Shown here in pieces: positions 1 through 9,464 of a stretch of DNA of 64,000 nucleotides. This DNA is from Telmatospirillum sp. J64-1. Its GTDB lineage: Bacteria > Pseudomonadota > Alphaproteobacteria > Rhodospirillales > Magnetospirillaceae. The stretch's first letter is position 1, and each line of letters starts with the position of its first letter. The notes under the pieces are model-generated. The model was given only the letters and a program-made list of their open reading frames with translations. It was not told where the DNA came from and made no database searches. Where the stretch lies: NCBI RefSeq assembly GCF_006980715.1, contig NZ_SBHN01000013.1, positions 1 to 64,000 on the forward strand, read 5' to 3'. The translations under genes and the position numbers were made by a program.

Positions 1-705
1 AAGCTGGCCGGGGGCTATTCGCACATCCTGGCGCCTGCCACCACCTTCGGGAAGAACTTCCTGCCGCGCGTCGCCGCCCTGCTCGACGTCGCGCAGATCT
101 CGGAGATCGTCGCCGTCGAGAGCCCCGACACCTTCGTGCGCACCATCTATGCCGGCAACGCCATGGCCACCGTGCAGAGCAAGGATGCGGTGAAGGTCAT
201 CACCGTGCGCGCCACCGCCTTCGAGGCGGCCTCCGCCGGCGGCGGGGCGGCGGCCATCGAGGAAGCGGGCGCGGCGGACAATCCCGGCACCTCGTCCTAT
301 GTCGGCTCGGAACTGTCGAAGTCGGAACGTCCCGAACTGACCGCCGCGCGGGTCATCGTCTCGGGCGGGCGCGGCATGCAATCGGGCGAGAACTTCAAGC
401 TGCTCGAGGCCGTGGCCGACAAGCTGGGCGCCGCCGTCGGGGCCTCGCGCGCCGCCGTCGATGCCGGCTTCGTCCCCAACGACCTCCAGGTCGGCCAGAC
501 CGGCAAGATCGTCGCCCCGGAACTCTACATCGCCGTCGGCATCTCCGGCGCCATCCAGCACCTCGCCGGCATGAAGGATTCCAAGATCATCGTCGCCATC
601 AACAAGGACGAAGAGGCGCCCATCTTCCAGGTCGCCGATTACGGACTCGTCGGCGACCTGTTCCAGATCCTGCCGGAACTGGCGTCGGAACTCGACAAGA
701 AATAA
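1..705 (+). CDS. etfA: Electron transfer flavoprotein subunit alpha, 5' end cut by window
   Basis: The reading frame is open from the first base and runs 234 codons to a TAA, so roughly the first quarter of the usual ~310-residue protein lies outside the window. The visible part holds the EtfA C-terminal FAD domain: [12 protein letters not shown] followed by [40 protein letters not shown], and the late [20 protein letters not shown]. EtfAB passes electrons from acyl-CoA and other dehydrogenases to ETF-quinone oxidoreductase. A 3-hydroxyacyl-CoA dehydrogenase gene follows after 39 bases, which fits a fatty-acid or hydroxybutyrate oxidation operon; etfB would be expected just upstream. Confidence 0.97.
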   Translation, partial: KLAGGYSHILAPATTFGKNFLPRVAALLDVAQISEIVAVESPDTFVRTIYAGNAMATVQSKDAVKVITVRATAFEAASAGGGAAAIEEAGAADNPGTSSYVGSELSKSERPELTAARVIVSGGRGMQSGENFKLLEAVADKLGAAVGASRAAVDAGFVPNDLQVGQTGKIVAPELYIAVGISGAIQHLAGMKDSKIIVAINKDEEAPIFQVADYGLVGDLFQILPELASELDKK

Positions 706-744
706 CGTCTTCCACTGCGAGACTTTAAGACACGGAGCCCTAGC

Positions 745-1617
745 ATGATTCAGAAAATCGGCGTCATTGGTGCCGGCCAAATGGGCAACGGTATCGCCCA
801 TGTCTGCGCCTTGTCCGGCTTCGATGTGAAGCTGGTGGACATCAACGAGGCGCAGATTTCGCGCGGGCTCGGTGTCATCGAGAAGAACCTCGACCGTCAG
901 GTGTCGAAGGGCAAGATCTCGGCCGAACTCAAGGCCGCGACCATGAGCCGCATCAAGACCTCGACCGACTACAATGTCTTCGAGGACTGCGATCTGGTGA
1001 TCGAGGCGGCGTCCGAGGACGAAAGCATTAAGAAGCAGATCTTCGCCAAGCTCTGTCCGGTGCTGAAGCCCGAAGCCATCGTCGCCTCCAACACCTCTTC
1101 CATCTCGATCACCCGTCTCGGCGCCGCCACCGACCGCCCCGCCCAGTTCATGGGCATGCATTTCATGAATCCGGTGCCGGTGATGCAGCTGGTCGAACTG
1201 ATCCGCGGCATCGCCACCAGCGAAGAGACCTTCGCCACCATCCGGGAAATGACCCTGAAGCTGAACAAGCAGCCGGTCAGCGCCGAGGATTTCCCGGCCT
1301 TCATCGTCAACCGCATCCTGCTGCCGATGATCAACGAGGCGGTCTATACCCTGTACGAAGGCGTGGGCTCGGTCGATGCCATCGACACCGCGATGAAGCT
1401 GGGTGCCAACCATCCGATGGGGCCGCTGGAACTGGCCGACTTCATCGGCCTGGATGTCTGCCTCGCGGTCATGCAGGTGCTGCATGACGGTCTGGCCGAT
1501 ACCAAGTACCGTCCTTGCCCGCTGCTGGTGAAATATGTCGAAGCCGGTTGGCTGGGCCGCAAGACGGGCCGCGGCTTCTACGACTATACCGGCGAGAAGC
1601 CCGTCCCCACCCGCTGA
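745..1617 (+). CDS. hbd: 3-hydroxybutyryl-CoA dehydrogenase
   Basis: The 290-residue protein has the full length of the short bacterial 3-hydroxyacyl-CoA dehydrogenases. An N-terminal Rossmann motif GAGQMG (residues 9-14) binds NAD(P). The catalytic histidine is H139 in GMHFMNPVPVMQLVE, and the C-terminal helical domain carries the family signature HPMGPLELADFIGLD. It interconverts acetoacetyl-CoA and 3-hydroxybutyryl-CoA in the cytoplasm. CGGAG lies about 7 bases before the ATG. It sits 39 bases after etfA and is probably cotranscribed. Use in butyrate-type or polyhydroxybutyrate metabolism is inferred from the family. Confidence 0.95.
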   Translation: MIQKIGVIGAGQMGNGIAHVCALSGFDVKLVDINEAQISRGLGVIEKNLDRQVSKGKISAELKAATMSRIKTSTDYNVFEDCDLVIEAASEDESIKKQIFAKLCPVLKPEAIVASNTSSISITRLGAATDRPAQFMGMHFMNPVPVMQLVELIRGIATSEETFATIREMTLKLNKQPVSAEDFPAFIVNRILLPMINEAVYTLYEGVGSVDAIDTAMKLGANHPMGPLELADFIGLDVCLAVMQVLHDGLADTKYRPCPLLVKYVEAGWLGRKTGRGFYDYTGEKPVPTR

Positions 1618-1654
1618 GGGCAAGCGGACGCTTTGGGAATTCTTTTTGACAAGG

Positions 1655-1685
1655 ACCCCGTGCCTCTTGAACGAGACACGGGGTT
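1655..1685 (+). terminator. Hairpin after hbd, possible terminator
   Basis: ACCCCGTGCCTC (1655-1666) pairs with GAGACACGGGGT (1673-1684) with one mismatch around a 6-base loop. The tail TCTCCATTT has only a weak T tract, so termination is likely but not certain. Confidence 0.5.
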
Positions 1686-1726
1686 CTCCATTTCCTGGCC
1701 GCCTTCCGACAGAAGAGGAATAGCCT

Positions 1727-2488
1727 TTGGACCGGCCGCTTTCCCTGGACCTGACCACCCGCTTCCATGCCGTCAGGCGGGACCTCGTGTCCTTCTCCCG
1801 TTCTTATCCGCTGACCGCCGGTTTCATCGCAGTCCTCCTGTTCAGCCTGTTCAGCATGGTCGTCATCGACCGGCCCGTGGCCTTGTGGTTCAAGGCCAAT
1901 ATGGGCGGCAATATCCAGGGCTTCTTCAAGATCGTGACGGAGGTCGGGCTGGCCGAATACTGGCTGGTTCCGTCGGCCTTGCTGTGGGTTTTCTTCCGCT
2001 TGCGGGCGATGATGGCGCTGATGCTGCCGGCCCGCGAGATCCTGCTCTACCGCGCCCGGCTCTGCGCCTATTTCTTCCTTACCATGGCCCTGTCGGGCAT
2101 CTTCGTGAACCTGGTCAAGCTGATCGTCGGGCGTTGGCGCCCGCGCTTCCTGTTTCATGACGAGCTCTACGGCTTTTCCATGTTCACGCTGGCGGCGAAT
2201 TCCTATCCCTCGGGGCATAGTCAAGCCATCTGGGCCGCCATGACCGCGCTGATGGTGATCTGCCCGCGCTACAACTTGGCCTGGGCCTTCCTGGCGGTGC
2301 TGGTGGCCGTCAGCCGCTTCGCCACCACCGTCCATTTCGTTTCGGACGTCGCCATGGGCTCCTTCATCGGCATCGCCGGGGCGATCCTGATGCGCCGCTG
2401 GTTCGAGGCGCGCGGCTATCTTCAGCATCCCTATCCTGCCCAGGCGGGGCTGTGCTTGACCTGCCCGGCGCGCAGGGCGGCGGAATAG
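1727..2488 (+). CDS. PAP2-family membrane phosphatase
   Basis: The 253-residue integral membrane protein carries the complete PAP2 acid phosphatase signature: K131-x6-R138-P139 (KLIVGRWRP), PSGHS with H164, and SRFATTVHFVSD with R197, H203 and D207. Such enzymes remove phosphate from lipid substrates (phosphatidate, undecaprenyl-PP, phosphatidylglycerophosphate or lipid A) on the periplasmic side; the substrate cannot be read from the sequence. Hydrophobic segments lie near residues 30-55 and 75-125 and between the motifs. The start is TTG, preceded by AGAAGAGGA at a suitable distance. The gene stands alone, ending 6 bases from the convergent tlpA-like gene. Confidence 0.9.
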   Translation: MDRPLSLDLTTRFHAVRRDLVSFSRSYPLTAGFIAVLLFSLFSMVVIDRPVALWFKANMGGNIQGFFKIVTEVGLAEYWLVPSALLWVFFRLRAMMALMLPAREILLYRARLCAYFFLTMALSGIFVNLVKLIVGRWRPRFLFHDELYGFSMFTLAANSYPSGHSQAIWAAMTALMVICPRYNLAWAFLAVLVAVSRFATTVHFVSDVAMGSFIGIAGAILMRRWFEARGYLQHPYPAQAGLCLTCPARRAAE

Positions 2489-2494
2489 GGGCGG

Positions 2495-3049
2495 TCAGGA
2501 CTGCTCCATCACCGCCTTGATCTTTTCGATCATCTGCGGCGAATCCCAGTCCCGCTCGCCCAGGACGGTCATGGCGATGGCGCCCTCGGCGTCGATCAGA
2601 TAGGTGGTGGGCAGGGCTTGCAGGCCGAGGGCACGCCCGGCCGAGCCATCCTGGTCGAGATAGGCGGGCAGGTGGGTCAGCTGCTGGCGTTCGAAGAAGT
2701 CTTGTACCACCGGCAGGCCCTGGCGGTCCTGGGACAGCGTCAGGACCTGGAAGCCGTCGCCGCCCAGGCGCTGCTGCAGGCGGTCCAGCGACGGCATCTC
2801 CTTGACGCAGGGGGCGCACCAGGTGGCCCAGAAATTGACCAGCAGCACTTGGCCGCGGAAGTCTTCCAGGGTCATCGGCTCACCCTGTGGGCCGGTGAAG
2901 GCGACGGCAGGCGCGGTCTCGCGCTGGCCCTGGGGAACGGTCGGGGTGGCCGCTTCCACGCTGCCGGGGCTGGGCAGGCGCGAGACGGCGTAGGCCGAAA
3001 AACCACCGAGTGCCGCCAGAACCGCAAGAACGACCACAGCCCGCTTCAT
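2495..3049 (-). CDS. TlpA-like thioredoxin, copy 1
   Basis: This 184-residue protein has an N-terminal hydrophobic anchor (residues 4-22), a linker, and an AhpC/TSA-thioredoxin (TlpA/ResA) domain with the redox motif WCAPC (C78, C81). The later [11 protein letters not shown] contains the cis-proline of the fold. Proteins of this type are tethered to the periplasmic face of the membrane and reduce disulfides, often for cytochrome c or oxidase maturation. The gene follows a paralogue after a 19-base gap, and both end with the same WDSP...I pattern, so they look like a tandem duplication that has diverged. GGGAGAAGGA precedes the ATG. Confidence 0.93.
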   Translation of the reverse strand: MKRAVVVLAVLAALGGFSAYAVSRLPSPGSVEAATPTVPQGQRETAPAVAFTGPQGEPMTLEDFRGQVLLVNFWATWCAPCVKEMPSLDRLQQRLGGDGFQVLTLSQDRQGLPVVQDFFERQQLTHLPAYLDQDGSAGRALGLQALPTTYLIDAEGAIAMTVLGERDWDSPQMIEKIKAVMEQS

Positions 3050-3068
3050 TCTTCCTTCTCCCTTTTCG

Positions 3069-3665
3069 TTATTGCCCCGTGGCGATGGCCTGGATATGGG
3101 CCATGATCTCGGGGCTGTCCCATTTCGTCGCGCCTTCCACCAGCATGGCCAGTCCGCCCTGGGCGTCGATGACGAAGCTGGTGGGCAGGCTGCGCAGATA
3201 CATGGCGCTGACCGCCGTGCCGTTTATATCGGCATAGGGTCGCAGGTTTTCGACCTTCTGTTGACGCAGGAAGGACCGGGCCGCGGCGATGCCGCCGGGA
3301 TCGACCGAGACGGCCATGACCTGGAAGCGCGGTCCGCCCATGACCTGCTGCACATGGTCCAGCCCGGCCAGCGTCTTGATGCAGGGGCCGCAGGTGCTGG
3401 ACCAGAAATGCAGCAGGACGGTGCGGCCCCGGAAGAGGTTGAGGCGGATGGCCGCGCCCGACGGATCGGTGACGGTGATGTCGGGAACCTGGCGGCGTTT
3501 CCCGAGTTCGGCGAAATGTATGCCGCTATTGACCGTGGTGATGTCGAGCCTGCTTTCGGAGAGGGGAGGAATTGTGTACCCTCCCGCCCAAGCCGTGCTT
3601 GGTGCGGCGGCCAAGCCGCCCGCGATGAGGGCGGCGGAGGCGAAGACCTTCAATGCGCATTCCAT
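3069..3665 (-). CDS. TlpA-like thioredoxin, copy 2
   Basis: The 198-residue protein begins with a cleavable-looking signal peptide ending AWA-GG near residue 28. A TlpA/ResA-type thioredoxin domain follows with TCGPC (C92, C95) and [12 protein letters not shown]. Around the redox site WSSTCGPC replaces the WATWCAPC of its neighbour; the conserved tryptophan before the first cysteine is a threonine here, which may alter redox potential (inference). I chose the ATG at 3665 because it gives a proper signal peptide and sits next to the divergent argH start. The frame stays open far upstream, but that part only mirrors argH. It is likely the first gene of a two-gene tlpA-like operon. Confidence 0.9.
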   Translation of the reverse strand: MECALKVFASAALIAGGLAAAPSTAWAGGYTIPPLSESRLDITTVNSGIHFAELGKRRQVPDITVTDPSGAAIRLNLFRGRTVLLHFWSSTCGPCIKTLAGLDHVQQVMGGPRFQVMAVSVDPGGIAAARSFLRQQKVENLRPYADINGTAVSAMYLRSLPTSFVIDAQGGLAMLVEGATKWDSPEIMAHIQAIATGQ

Positions 3666-3695
3666 CCTTGTGTTCCAGATCTCGAAGAAGAGCCG

Positions 3696-5111
3696 ATGAC
3701 CGCTAAGAACAACGCCGCCACGACGAATTCCGGAGCCAGCTCCATCTGGGGCGGCCGTTTCGAAGGCGGACCCTCCGCCATCATGCAACGGATCAACGCC
3801 TCCATCGACTTCGACAAGCGCCTTTATGCCCAGGATATCCGCGGGTCCAAGGCGCATTGCCGGATGCTGATGGCGACGGGCGTGATCGCCAAGGAAGATG
3901 GCGAGGCCATCCTGGACGGCCTTGAGAAGGTTTTGCAAGAGATTGAGAGCGGCAGCTTTGAATTCTCGGCGGCACTCGAGGATATCCACATGAACGTGGA
4001 ATCCCGTCTCGCCCAGATCATCGGCGAACCGGCCGGGCGCCTGCACACGGCCCGCTCGCGCAACGACCAGGTGGCGACCGACTTCCGCCTGTGGGTGCGC
4101 GATGCTATCGACGGCATGGAAGCAGCGCTGAAGGGGCTTCAGGAGGTGCTGATCAGGCGCGCCGAACAGCATGCCGCCACGGTCATGCCGGGCTTCACCC
4201 ATCTCCAGGCGGCCCAGCCGGTGACCTTCGGTCATCACATGCTGGCCTATGTGGAAATGATCGGCCGCGACCGCTCGCGCCTTGCCGATGCCCGCCGCCG
4301 CCTCAACGAAAGCCCGCTGGGCAGCGCCGCCCTGGCCGGCACCTCCTTCCCCATCGACCGCCACATGACGGCCAAGGAACTGGGCTTCGATCGTCCCTGC
4401 GCCAATTCGCTGGACGGCGTGTCGGATCGCGATTTCGCCCTGGAATTCCTGGCCGCCAGCTCGATCTGTGCGGTGCATCTGTCGCGTCTGGCCGAGGAAT
4501 TGGTGATCTGGACCTCGGCCCAGTTCCGCTTCGTCACCCTGTCCGACGGCTTCACCACCGGCAGCTCGATCATGCCGCAGAAGCGTAATCCCGATGCCGC
4601 CGAACTGGTCCGCGCCAAGGCGGGCCGCGTGATCGGCGACCTGAACTCGCTGCTGATCGTCATGAAGGGCCTGCCGCTGACCTATTCCAAGGACATGCAG
4701 GACGACAAGGAACCGGTCTTCGAAGCCGCCGAGACCATGGAATTGTGCATCGCCGCCATGACCGGCATGATCGCCGACATGACGGTCAACGAGGACGTGC
4801 TGAAGGCCGCCGCCGGGGCCGGCTTCACCACCGCCACCGATATCGCCGATTGGCTGGTGCGCGTGCTGGGCATGCCCTTCCGCCAGGCGCACCATGTCAC
4901 CGGGCGCATCGTCAAGCTGGCCGAGGATCGCGGCTGCGGCCTGGAGGACCTGAGCCTCGCCGACATGCAGGGCGTCGAGCCGCGCATCACCGAGGATGTG
5001 TTCACCGTGCTGGGGGTCGAGAAATCGGCGGCCAGCCGCACCAGTTTCGGCGGCACCGCGCCGGACAATGTGCGTGCCCAGGCCAAGGCCGCGCGGGAGC
5101 GTTTCCTGTGA
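3696..5111 (+). CDS. argH: Argininosuccinate lyase
   Basis: The 471-residue protein splits argininosuccinate into arginine and fumarate, the last step of arginine synthesis. It has [10 protein letters not shown] at the N-terminus, [17 protein letters not shown] in the middle, and the fumarase/aspartase-superfamily signature [12 protein letters not shown], whose serine loop closes over the substrate. The start ATG follows GAAGAAGAG and gives the standard family length; an in-frame extension back to 3072 would be antisense to the tlpA-like gene. Only 30 bases separate it from the divergent tlpA copy 2, so its promoter must overlap that gene. The stop overlaps the next start (GTGA). Confidence 0.97.
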   Translation: MTAKNNAATTNSGASSIWGGRFEGGPSAIMQRINASIDFDKRLYAQDIRGSKAHCRMLMATGVIAKEDGEAILDGLEKVLQEIESGSFEFSAALEDIHMNVESRLAQIIGEPAGRLHTARSRNDQVATDFRLWVRDAIDGMEAALKGLQEVLIRRAEQHAATVMPGFTHLQAAQPVTFGHHMLAYVEMIGRDRSRLADARRRLNESPLGSAALAGTSFPIDRHMTAKELGFDRPCANSLDGVSDRDFALEFLAASSICAVHLSRLAEELVIWTSAQFRFVTLSDGFTTGSSIMPQKRNPDAAELVRAKAGRVIGDLNSLLIVMKGLPLTYSKDMQDDKEPVFEAAETMELCIAAMTGMIADMTVNEDVLKAAAGAGFTTATDIADWLVRVLGMPFRQAHHVTGRIVKLAEDRGCGLEDLSLADMQGVEPRITEDVFTVLGVEKSAASRTSFGGTAPDNVRAQAKAARERFL

Positions 5112-5317
5112 GGCCCGTATCCTGTCTCGCCCTCGCCCTGGCCGCCCTGATGCTGGCGGCCTGCGGCCGGGTCGGGCCGCTGAACCCGCCGGAAGGCAGC
5201 GTCTATCCGCGCAGCTATCCCGAGGGCGCGCGGCAGCATCCCGTGCCGTCGCGCGAGCAGACGATGCCGACGCCGCCGGTTCCCGACACCCACCAGCAGC
5301 CCCGGCCAGCTTATTGA
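5108..5317 (+). CDS. lptM: LptM-like small lipoprotein
   Basis: This 69-residue protein starts at a GTG overlapping the argH stop. It has a lipoprotein signal with lipobox LAAC (cysteine at residue 19) followed immediately by [12 protein letters not shown], matching the CGxxGPLxxP motif of the LptM/YifL family. In Enterobacteria LptM binds the LPS translocon LptD and helps its disulfide maturation. The remainder is a proline-rich tail without a recognised domain. The position between argH and lysA is the one this small gene occupies in many proteobacteria, which supports the call. Its role here is inferred from the family. Confidence 0.85.
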   Translation: MRPVSCLALALAALMLAACGRVGPLNPPEGSVYPRSYPEGARQHPVPSREQTMPTPPVPDTHQQPRPAY

Positions 5318-5337
5318 AGCCCTGAGCAAAGAAGATC

Positions 5338-6639
5338 ATGAATCATTTCGAATACCGCTACGGCCAGCTTCACGCCGAAGACGTCGCCATCGCGCGCATC
5401 GCCGCTGCCGTCGGCACGCCTTTCTACTGCTATTCGACGGCGACGCTGGAGCGGCATTTCACCGTCTTCCGCGATGCCTTCGCCGGGCTGAATGCCCGCA
5501 TCTGCTATGCCATGAAGGCCAATTCCAACATCGCCGTGGTGCGCACCCTGGCGGATCTGGGGGCGGGGGCCGACGTGGTGTCGGAAGGCGAGCTGCGCCA
5601 AGCCCTGGCCGCCGGTGTTCCGGCCGACCGCATCGTCTTCTCGGGCGTCGGCAAGACCCGCCGCGAGCTGGCGCTGGCCCTTGATGTCGGGATCATGCAG
5701 ATCAATGTGGAATCCGAGCCGGAACTCCACGCCCTGAACGAAGCCGCCTTGGCGGCGGGCAAGAAGGCGCCGATCGCCATCCGCGTCAATCCCGACGTGG
5801 ATGCCGGCACCCATGCCAAGATCACCACGGGGCGCAAGGAGAACAAGTTCGGCATCGAATGGACCCGCGCCCACGAGGTCTATCGCCGCGCCGCCGCCCT
5901 GCCGGGGATCGAAGTGATGGGCATCGCCTGCCATATCGGTTCGCAGCTGACCGACCTGACGCCCTTCCGCGAGGCGTTCCGCCGCGTCCGCGATCTGGTC
6001 GCCATTCTTCGTGCCGACGGCATCAATATTCGCCGCCTCGATCTGGGGGGCGGTCTGGGAATTCCGTATGATTCCGAAATCCCCCCGCAGCCCGAGGCCT
6101 ATGCGCAGATGGTGCGCGAGACCCTGGGCGACCTGGGCTGCGAACTGGTCTTCGAGCCGGGCCGCCTGATCGTCGGCAATGCCGGCATCCTGGTCAGCCG
6201 CGTGATCTATGTGAAGGAAGGCGCCACGCGCAGCTTCGCCATCCTGGACGCGGCGATGAACGATTTGATGCGGCCGTCGCTCTATGACGCCTATCACGCG
6301 ATCAAGCCGGTGGACGAGCCCAAGGCCGGTGTGCCGCTGGTGCCCATCGACGTGGTCGGCCCGGTCTGCGAGACCGGCGATACCTTCGCCCAGCAGCGCG
6401 CCCTGCCGCCGGTGAAGGCGGGCGACCTGATGGCCATCTGCTCGGCCGGCGCCTATGGCGCGGTTATGGCCTCGACCTACAACACCCGCCCGTTGATCCC
6501 GGAAGTATTGGTCAAGGCGGACAGGTTTGCCATCGTGCGCGCGCGTCCCACATACGAAGAGATGCTGTCGCTGGAAAGCCTGCCGGATTGGATGGAAGGC
6601 GGTTCCGTCGGCAGGAAAAGGTCCACCGGCACCATGTGA
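5338..6639 (+). CDS. lysA: Diaminopimelate decarboxylase
   Basis: The 433-residue PLP enzyme converts meso-diaminopimelate to lysine. K60 in CYAMKANSN is the expected PLP lysine of the alanine-racemase-like barrel. HIGSQLTDL, LDLGGGLGIPY and EPGRLIVGNAG line the phosphate and substrate sites. VCETGDTFAQQR supplies the cysteine contributed across the dimer interface. The length matches the family. It follows lptM after 20 bases and argH is just before, so the run is a small amino-acid biosynthesis operon carrying an envelope lipoprotein gene. Confidence 0.97.
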   Translation: MNHFEYRYGQLHAEDVAIARIAAAVGTPFYCYSTATLERHFTVFRDAFAGLNARICYAMKANSNIAVVRTLADLGAGADVVSEGELRQALAAGVPADRIVFSGVGKTRRELALALDVGIMQINVESEPELHALNEAALAAGKKAPIAIRVNPDVDAGTHAKITTGRKENKFGIEWTRAHEVYRRAAALPGIEVMGIACHIGSQLTDLTPFREAFRRVRDLVAILRADGINIRRLDLGGGLGIPYDSEIPPQPEAYAQMVRETLGDLGCELVFEPGRLIVGNAGILVSRVIYVKEGATRSFAILDAAMNDLMRPSLYDAYHAIKPVDEPKAGVPLVPIDVVGPVCETGDTFAQQRALPPVKAGDLMAICSAGAYGAVMASTYNTRPLIPEVLVKADRFAIVRARPTYEEMLSLESLPDWMEGGSVGRKRSTGTM

Positions 6640-6645
6640 GGTCCC

Positions 6646-9090
6646 TTGACTCGAAGCGGCGCCCCTCAGCGGAAAGAGAATCCCGATCACGGTCGGATCG
6701 GGCGTCGCTTGCGCCAGGCACGCTTCGTGCTGTGGTGGGAGACCTTGTGGCCGGCCATGTGGCCGCCCTTCGGGGTGGCCCTGGTCTTCCTGGCCGTGGC
6801 CCTGTTCGATGTCCTGCCGCTCCTGCCGGGCTGGCTGCACGGATTGGTGCTGCTGGCCTTCGCCGGAACCTTCCTGGGCCTGCTGCTGCGGGCCATCCGC
6901 CAGGTCCGCCGTCATGAACCGCGCGACGAAGCCGCCTTGCGCCGGGTCGAGCGCGACAGCGGCCTGTCCCACCATCCCCTGACCGCCCTGTCCGACGACC
7001 TGGCCGCCGGGCAGGACGATCCCGTCTCCCGCTCTCTGTGGGAAGCCCATCGCCGCCGCGCCCTGGAAGCCGCCCGCAGTCTGCGGGTGGGGTTGCCCGA
7101 TCCGCGCATGGCCCGCCGCGATCCGCTGGGCCTGCGCGCCGCCGCCTTGCTGGCGGTCTTCGTGGCCGTCTTCGGCACCTGGGGCAGCGCCATGCCGCGC
7201 CTGGAACGGGCCGTGACGCCGACCATTCCCTTCCTCGCCGCCGAGCCCGGCCGCTTGCAGGTCTGGATCACGCCCCCCGATTATACCGGCCGTCCGCCGA
7301 TCCTGCTGGAACCCCTCCCGGAGGAGCAGCAGGCCCGGGGCGAGCCGGCGGAACTGGCGGTGCCGGCGGGCAGTCGCCTGCTGGGCATGGTCGAGGGCGG
7401 CAAGGGGCAGGCGCGGCTGGACGTGCTGGACGGCGTGAAGGGCGATTTCACCGCCTTGGGAAGCGGCGGCACCCAGCGGATCGAGATGGTGCTGGAACAG
7501 GGCAGCCGTCTGCGCATCTCGCAGGGCCGTTCCATCCTGGCCGACTGGCCGGTGGCGGTGGTGCAGGACGTGCCGCCCGATATCGCCTTCGCCGGGCGCC
7601 CCGAGACGGGAGAGCGGGGCCGCTTGCGGGTGGGCTACGAGGCCTCCGACGATTACGGCGTGACCGCTGCCTGGCTGGTGGTGCGCCGCCAGGACGGCCG
7701 CCAGGAGGAGCGGAATATCTCGGTCGAGCTGAACGTCCCGCAGGGACAGGCGGCGCGCGGCTTCCGCCTGTCTTCCTGGCAGGACCTGACCGCCCATCCC
7801 TGGGCCGGGCTTCCCGTCACCCTGCATCTGGTGGCCGAGGATGCCTTGGGCCAGCGCGGCGAGAGCGAGGCCCAGCAGATCACCCTGCCGGAGCGCCAGT
7901 TCACCCATCCCGTCGCCCGCGCCATCATCGAACAGCGCCGCCTGCTGTCGGAAACGCCCGAAGCGCGGCGCCAGGTGGCGGTGCGGCTGGACGACATCTC
8001 GCTGATGCCTGAAAGCTACGGCCATGACCTGCGCGCCTATCTGAGCTTGCGCACCGCCCGCCATCGTCTTCAGCACCAGCCGGGGCAGGCCGGTATCGAC
8101 GGGGCCATGGACCTGATGTGGCACGCCGCCCTGCGTATCGAGGAGGGCGATCTGGCCGATGCCGAGGCCGAACTGGAACGTGCCGTCCAGGCCCTGGAAG
8201 AGGCGCTGGACCGCGACGCCACCGCCGAGGAATTGCAGCGGCTGGTGGACCAGTTGCAGCAGGCCACCGAGAACTATCTCCAGGCCATGGCCGAGCAGAT
8301 GATGCGCCAGGGCGCCGAGCCCATGCCGGCGGAGCAATTCGCCGCCGATCAGGTGCTGCGCCCCGAGGACATGCAGGCCATGTTCGACCAATTGCGTGAT
8401 CTGTCCCAGACCGGCGCCCGCGAGGGGGCCCGCCAGATGCTCAACGACCTGGCCGAGATGATGCAGAATCTGCGCATGGCCCAGCCCCAGCAGATGACCG
8501 AGGAAATGCGTCAGGCCATGCAGGCCATGGAGGGCTTGCAGGACCTGTCGCGGCGTCAGCAGGAACTGATGGATGAAGGCTATCGCCGCTCGCGCGAAGG
8601 CGGAATGGCCGAGGAAGAAAACCTGGCCGGGGCCGCGCGCCAGGAGGAACTGCGCCGCGAACTGGGGGAAATGATGCGCCAGCTGGGCGAGTCCATGGGC
8701 GAGATCCCGTCTTCCCTCGGTGATGCGGAACAGGCCATGCGCGAGGCCACCGGCAGCCTGGAGAGCAACCGCCCCGGCGAGGCCTCGGGCTTCCAGGGCG
8801 AGGCGCTGGAACATCTGCGCGAGGGTGCGCAGCAGGCCATGCAGGCCTTGTCACGCCAGATGGGGCCGGGACTGGCCCAGGGGCAAAGCATGCCGGGCCA
8901 GGGGCAGGACCCGCTGGGCCGCCGCATGCGCCAGCCCGGCCCGACCGATGACGGCACCGTGCGTATCCCCGAGGAAATGGAAATCCGCCGCTCCCACGAA
9001 ATCCTCGACGAACTCCGCCGCCGCTCCGGCGAGCCCCAGCGCGGCCCGGACGAACGCGAATACCTGCATCGCCTGCTGCGCCAGTTCTGA
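6646..9090 (+). CDS. TIGR02302/DUF4175 family membrane protein
   Basis: This 814-residue protein starts at a TTG six bases after lysA. It has hydrophobic segments around residues 30-80 and 165-180, an extracytoplasmic middle part with PPDYTGRPPI and PPDIAFAG modules, and a long C-terminal half rich in Gln, Met, Glu and Arg that is predicted to be helical or coiled-coil (about residues 480-760). The architecture matches the alphaproteobacterial TIGR02302/DUF4175 family, commonly found next to lysA; its function is unknown. The repeated AMQAMEGLQ-type segments may be assembly surfaces (inference). No enzymatic motif is visible. Confidence 0.88.
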   Translation: MTRSGAPQRKENPDHGRIGRRLRQARFVLWWETLWPAMWPPFGVALVFLAVALFDVLPLLPGWLHGLVLLAFAGTFLGLLLRAIRQVRRHEPRDEAALRRVERDSGLSHHPLTALSDDLAAGQDDPVSRSLWEAHRRRALEAARSLRVGLPDPRMARRDPLGLRAAALLAVFVAVFGTWGSAMPRLERAVTPTIPFLAAEPGRLQVWITPPDYTGRPPILLEPLPEEQQARGEPAELAVPAGSRLLGMVEGGKGQARLDVLDGVKGDFTALGSGGTQRIEMVLEQGSRLRISQGRSILADWPVAVVQDVPPDIAFAGRPETGERGRLRVGYEASDDYGVTAAWLVVRRQDGRQEERNISVELNVPQGQAARGFRLSSWQDLTAHPWAGLPVTLHLVAEDALGQRGESEAQQITLPERQFTHPVARAIIEQRRLLSETPEARRQVAVRLDDISLMPESYGHDLRAYLSLRTARHRLQHQPGQAGIDGAMDLMWHAALRIEEGDLADAEAELERAVQALEEALDRDATAEELQRLVDQLQQATENYLQAMAEQMMRQGAEPMPAEQFAADQVLRPEDMQAMFDQLRDLSQTGAREGARQMLNDLAEMMQNLRMAQPQQMTEEMRQAMQAMEGLQDLSRRQQELMDEGYRRSREGGMAEEENLAGAARQEELRRELGEMMRQLGESMGEIPSSLGDAEQAMREATGSLESNRPGEASGFQGEALEHLREGAQQAMQALSRQMGPGLAQGQSMPGQGQDPLGRRMRQPGPTDDGTVRIPEEMEIRRSHEILDELRRRSGEPQRGPDEREYLHRLLRQF

Positions 9091-9150
9091 GCGGGAGGGG
9101 TTCCCTTTCCCGCGGTGATTTCTTGCGTAAGCCCGTGGCTGTAGCGGCTT

Positions 9151-9202
9151 CTTGGTGCCTTGGTGGTTTCTTCCTGCTGCAGGATGCCGCCAAGGCACCA
9201 AG
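9151..9202. repeat. Inverted repeat, CTTGGTGCC type
   Basis: CTTGGTGCCTTGGTGG (9151-9166) and CCGCCAAGGCACCAAG (9187-9202) form a 16-base inverted repeat with one mismatch and a 20-base loop containing CTGCTGCAG. Similar sequences are scattered between genes in many bacterial genomes. It sits at the start of the 374-base gap after the DUF4175 gene. That gap otherwise contains only the next repeat and no gene. Confidence 0.6.
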
Positions 9203-9281
9203 GGCACCAAGGCTGTGGGGGCGTGGCGTCGAGCCCTTTGCGGCCCAATTTCAACAGACTGCTGAGAAACCCTTTTTTCCT

Positions 9282-9388
9282 CGTCACTCCCGCGAAAGCG
9301 GGAGTCCATGGAGCTACTTCATCCATCTCTGGCGGGGCTCACATCGCCATGAACCCTAGCATGGGCTCCCGCTTTCGCGGGAGCGACG
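9282..9388. repeat. Dispersed palindromic repeat, family A copy 1
   Basis: Two 28-base arms face each other: 9282-9309 and 9361-9388, matching at 26 of 28 positions. Each arm contains the shorter palindrome CCCGCGAAAGCGGG or its complement. The same layout recurs at 41641-41720 and 49217-49321, with a solo arm near 52066. It looks like a REP/BIME or MITE-type element. No transposase is encoded inside it, and it would form a stable hairpin in RNA from either strand. Confidence 0.8.
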
Positions 9389-9464
9389 GAAATAGGGAAG
9401 GGAGTTCCGAGAGAAGGCCCTCGGCGGGGCCGGGCGGAGCCCAGCAGGCCCCGCCACCGTGACC

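Noticed and set aside
5311-8814. Minus-strand open frame of 1167 codons opposite lysA and the DUF4175 gene
   Set aside because: It is antisense to two clear genes and has the His, Gln and Gly-rich composition of a GC-rich shadow frame. No domain is visible.
9091-9464. CRISPR-like array in the repeat-rich gap
   Set aside because: The repeats are inverted pairs of two unrelated families, with no regular direct repeats or spacers and no cas genes.
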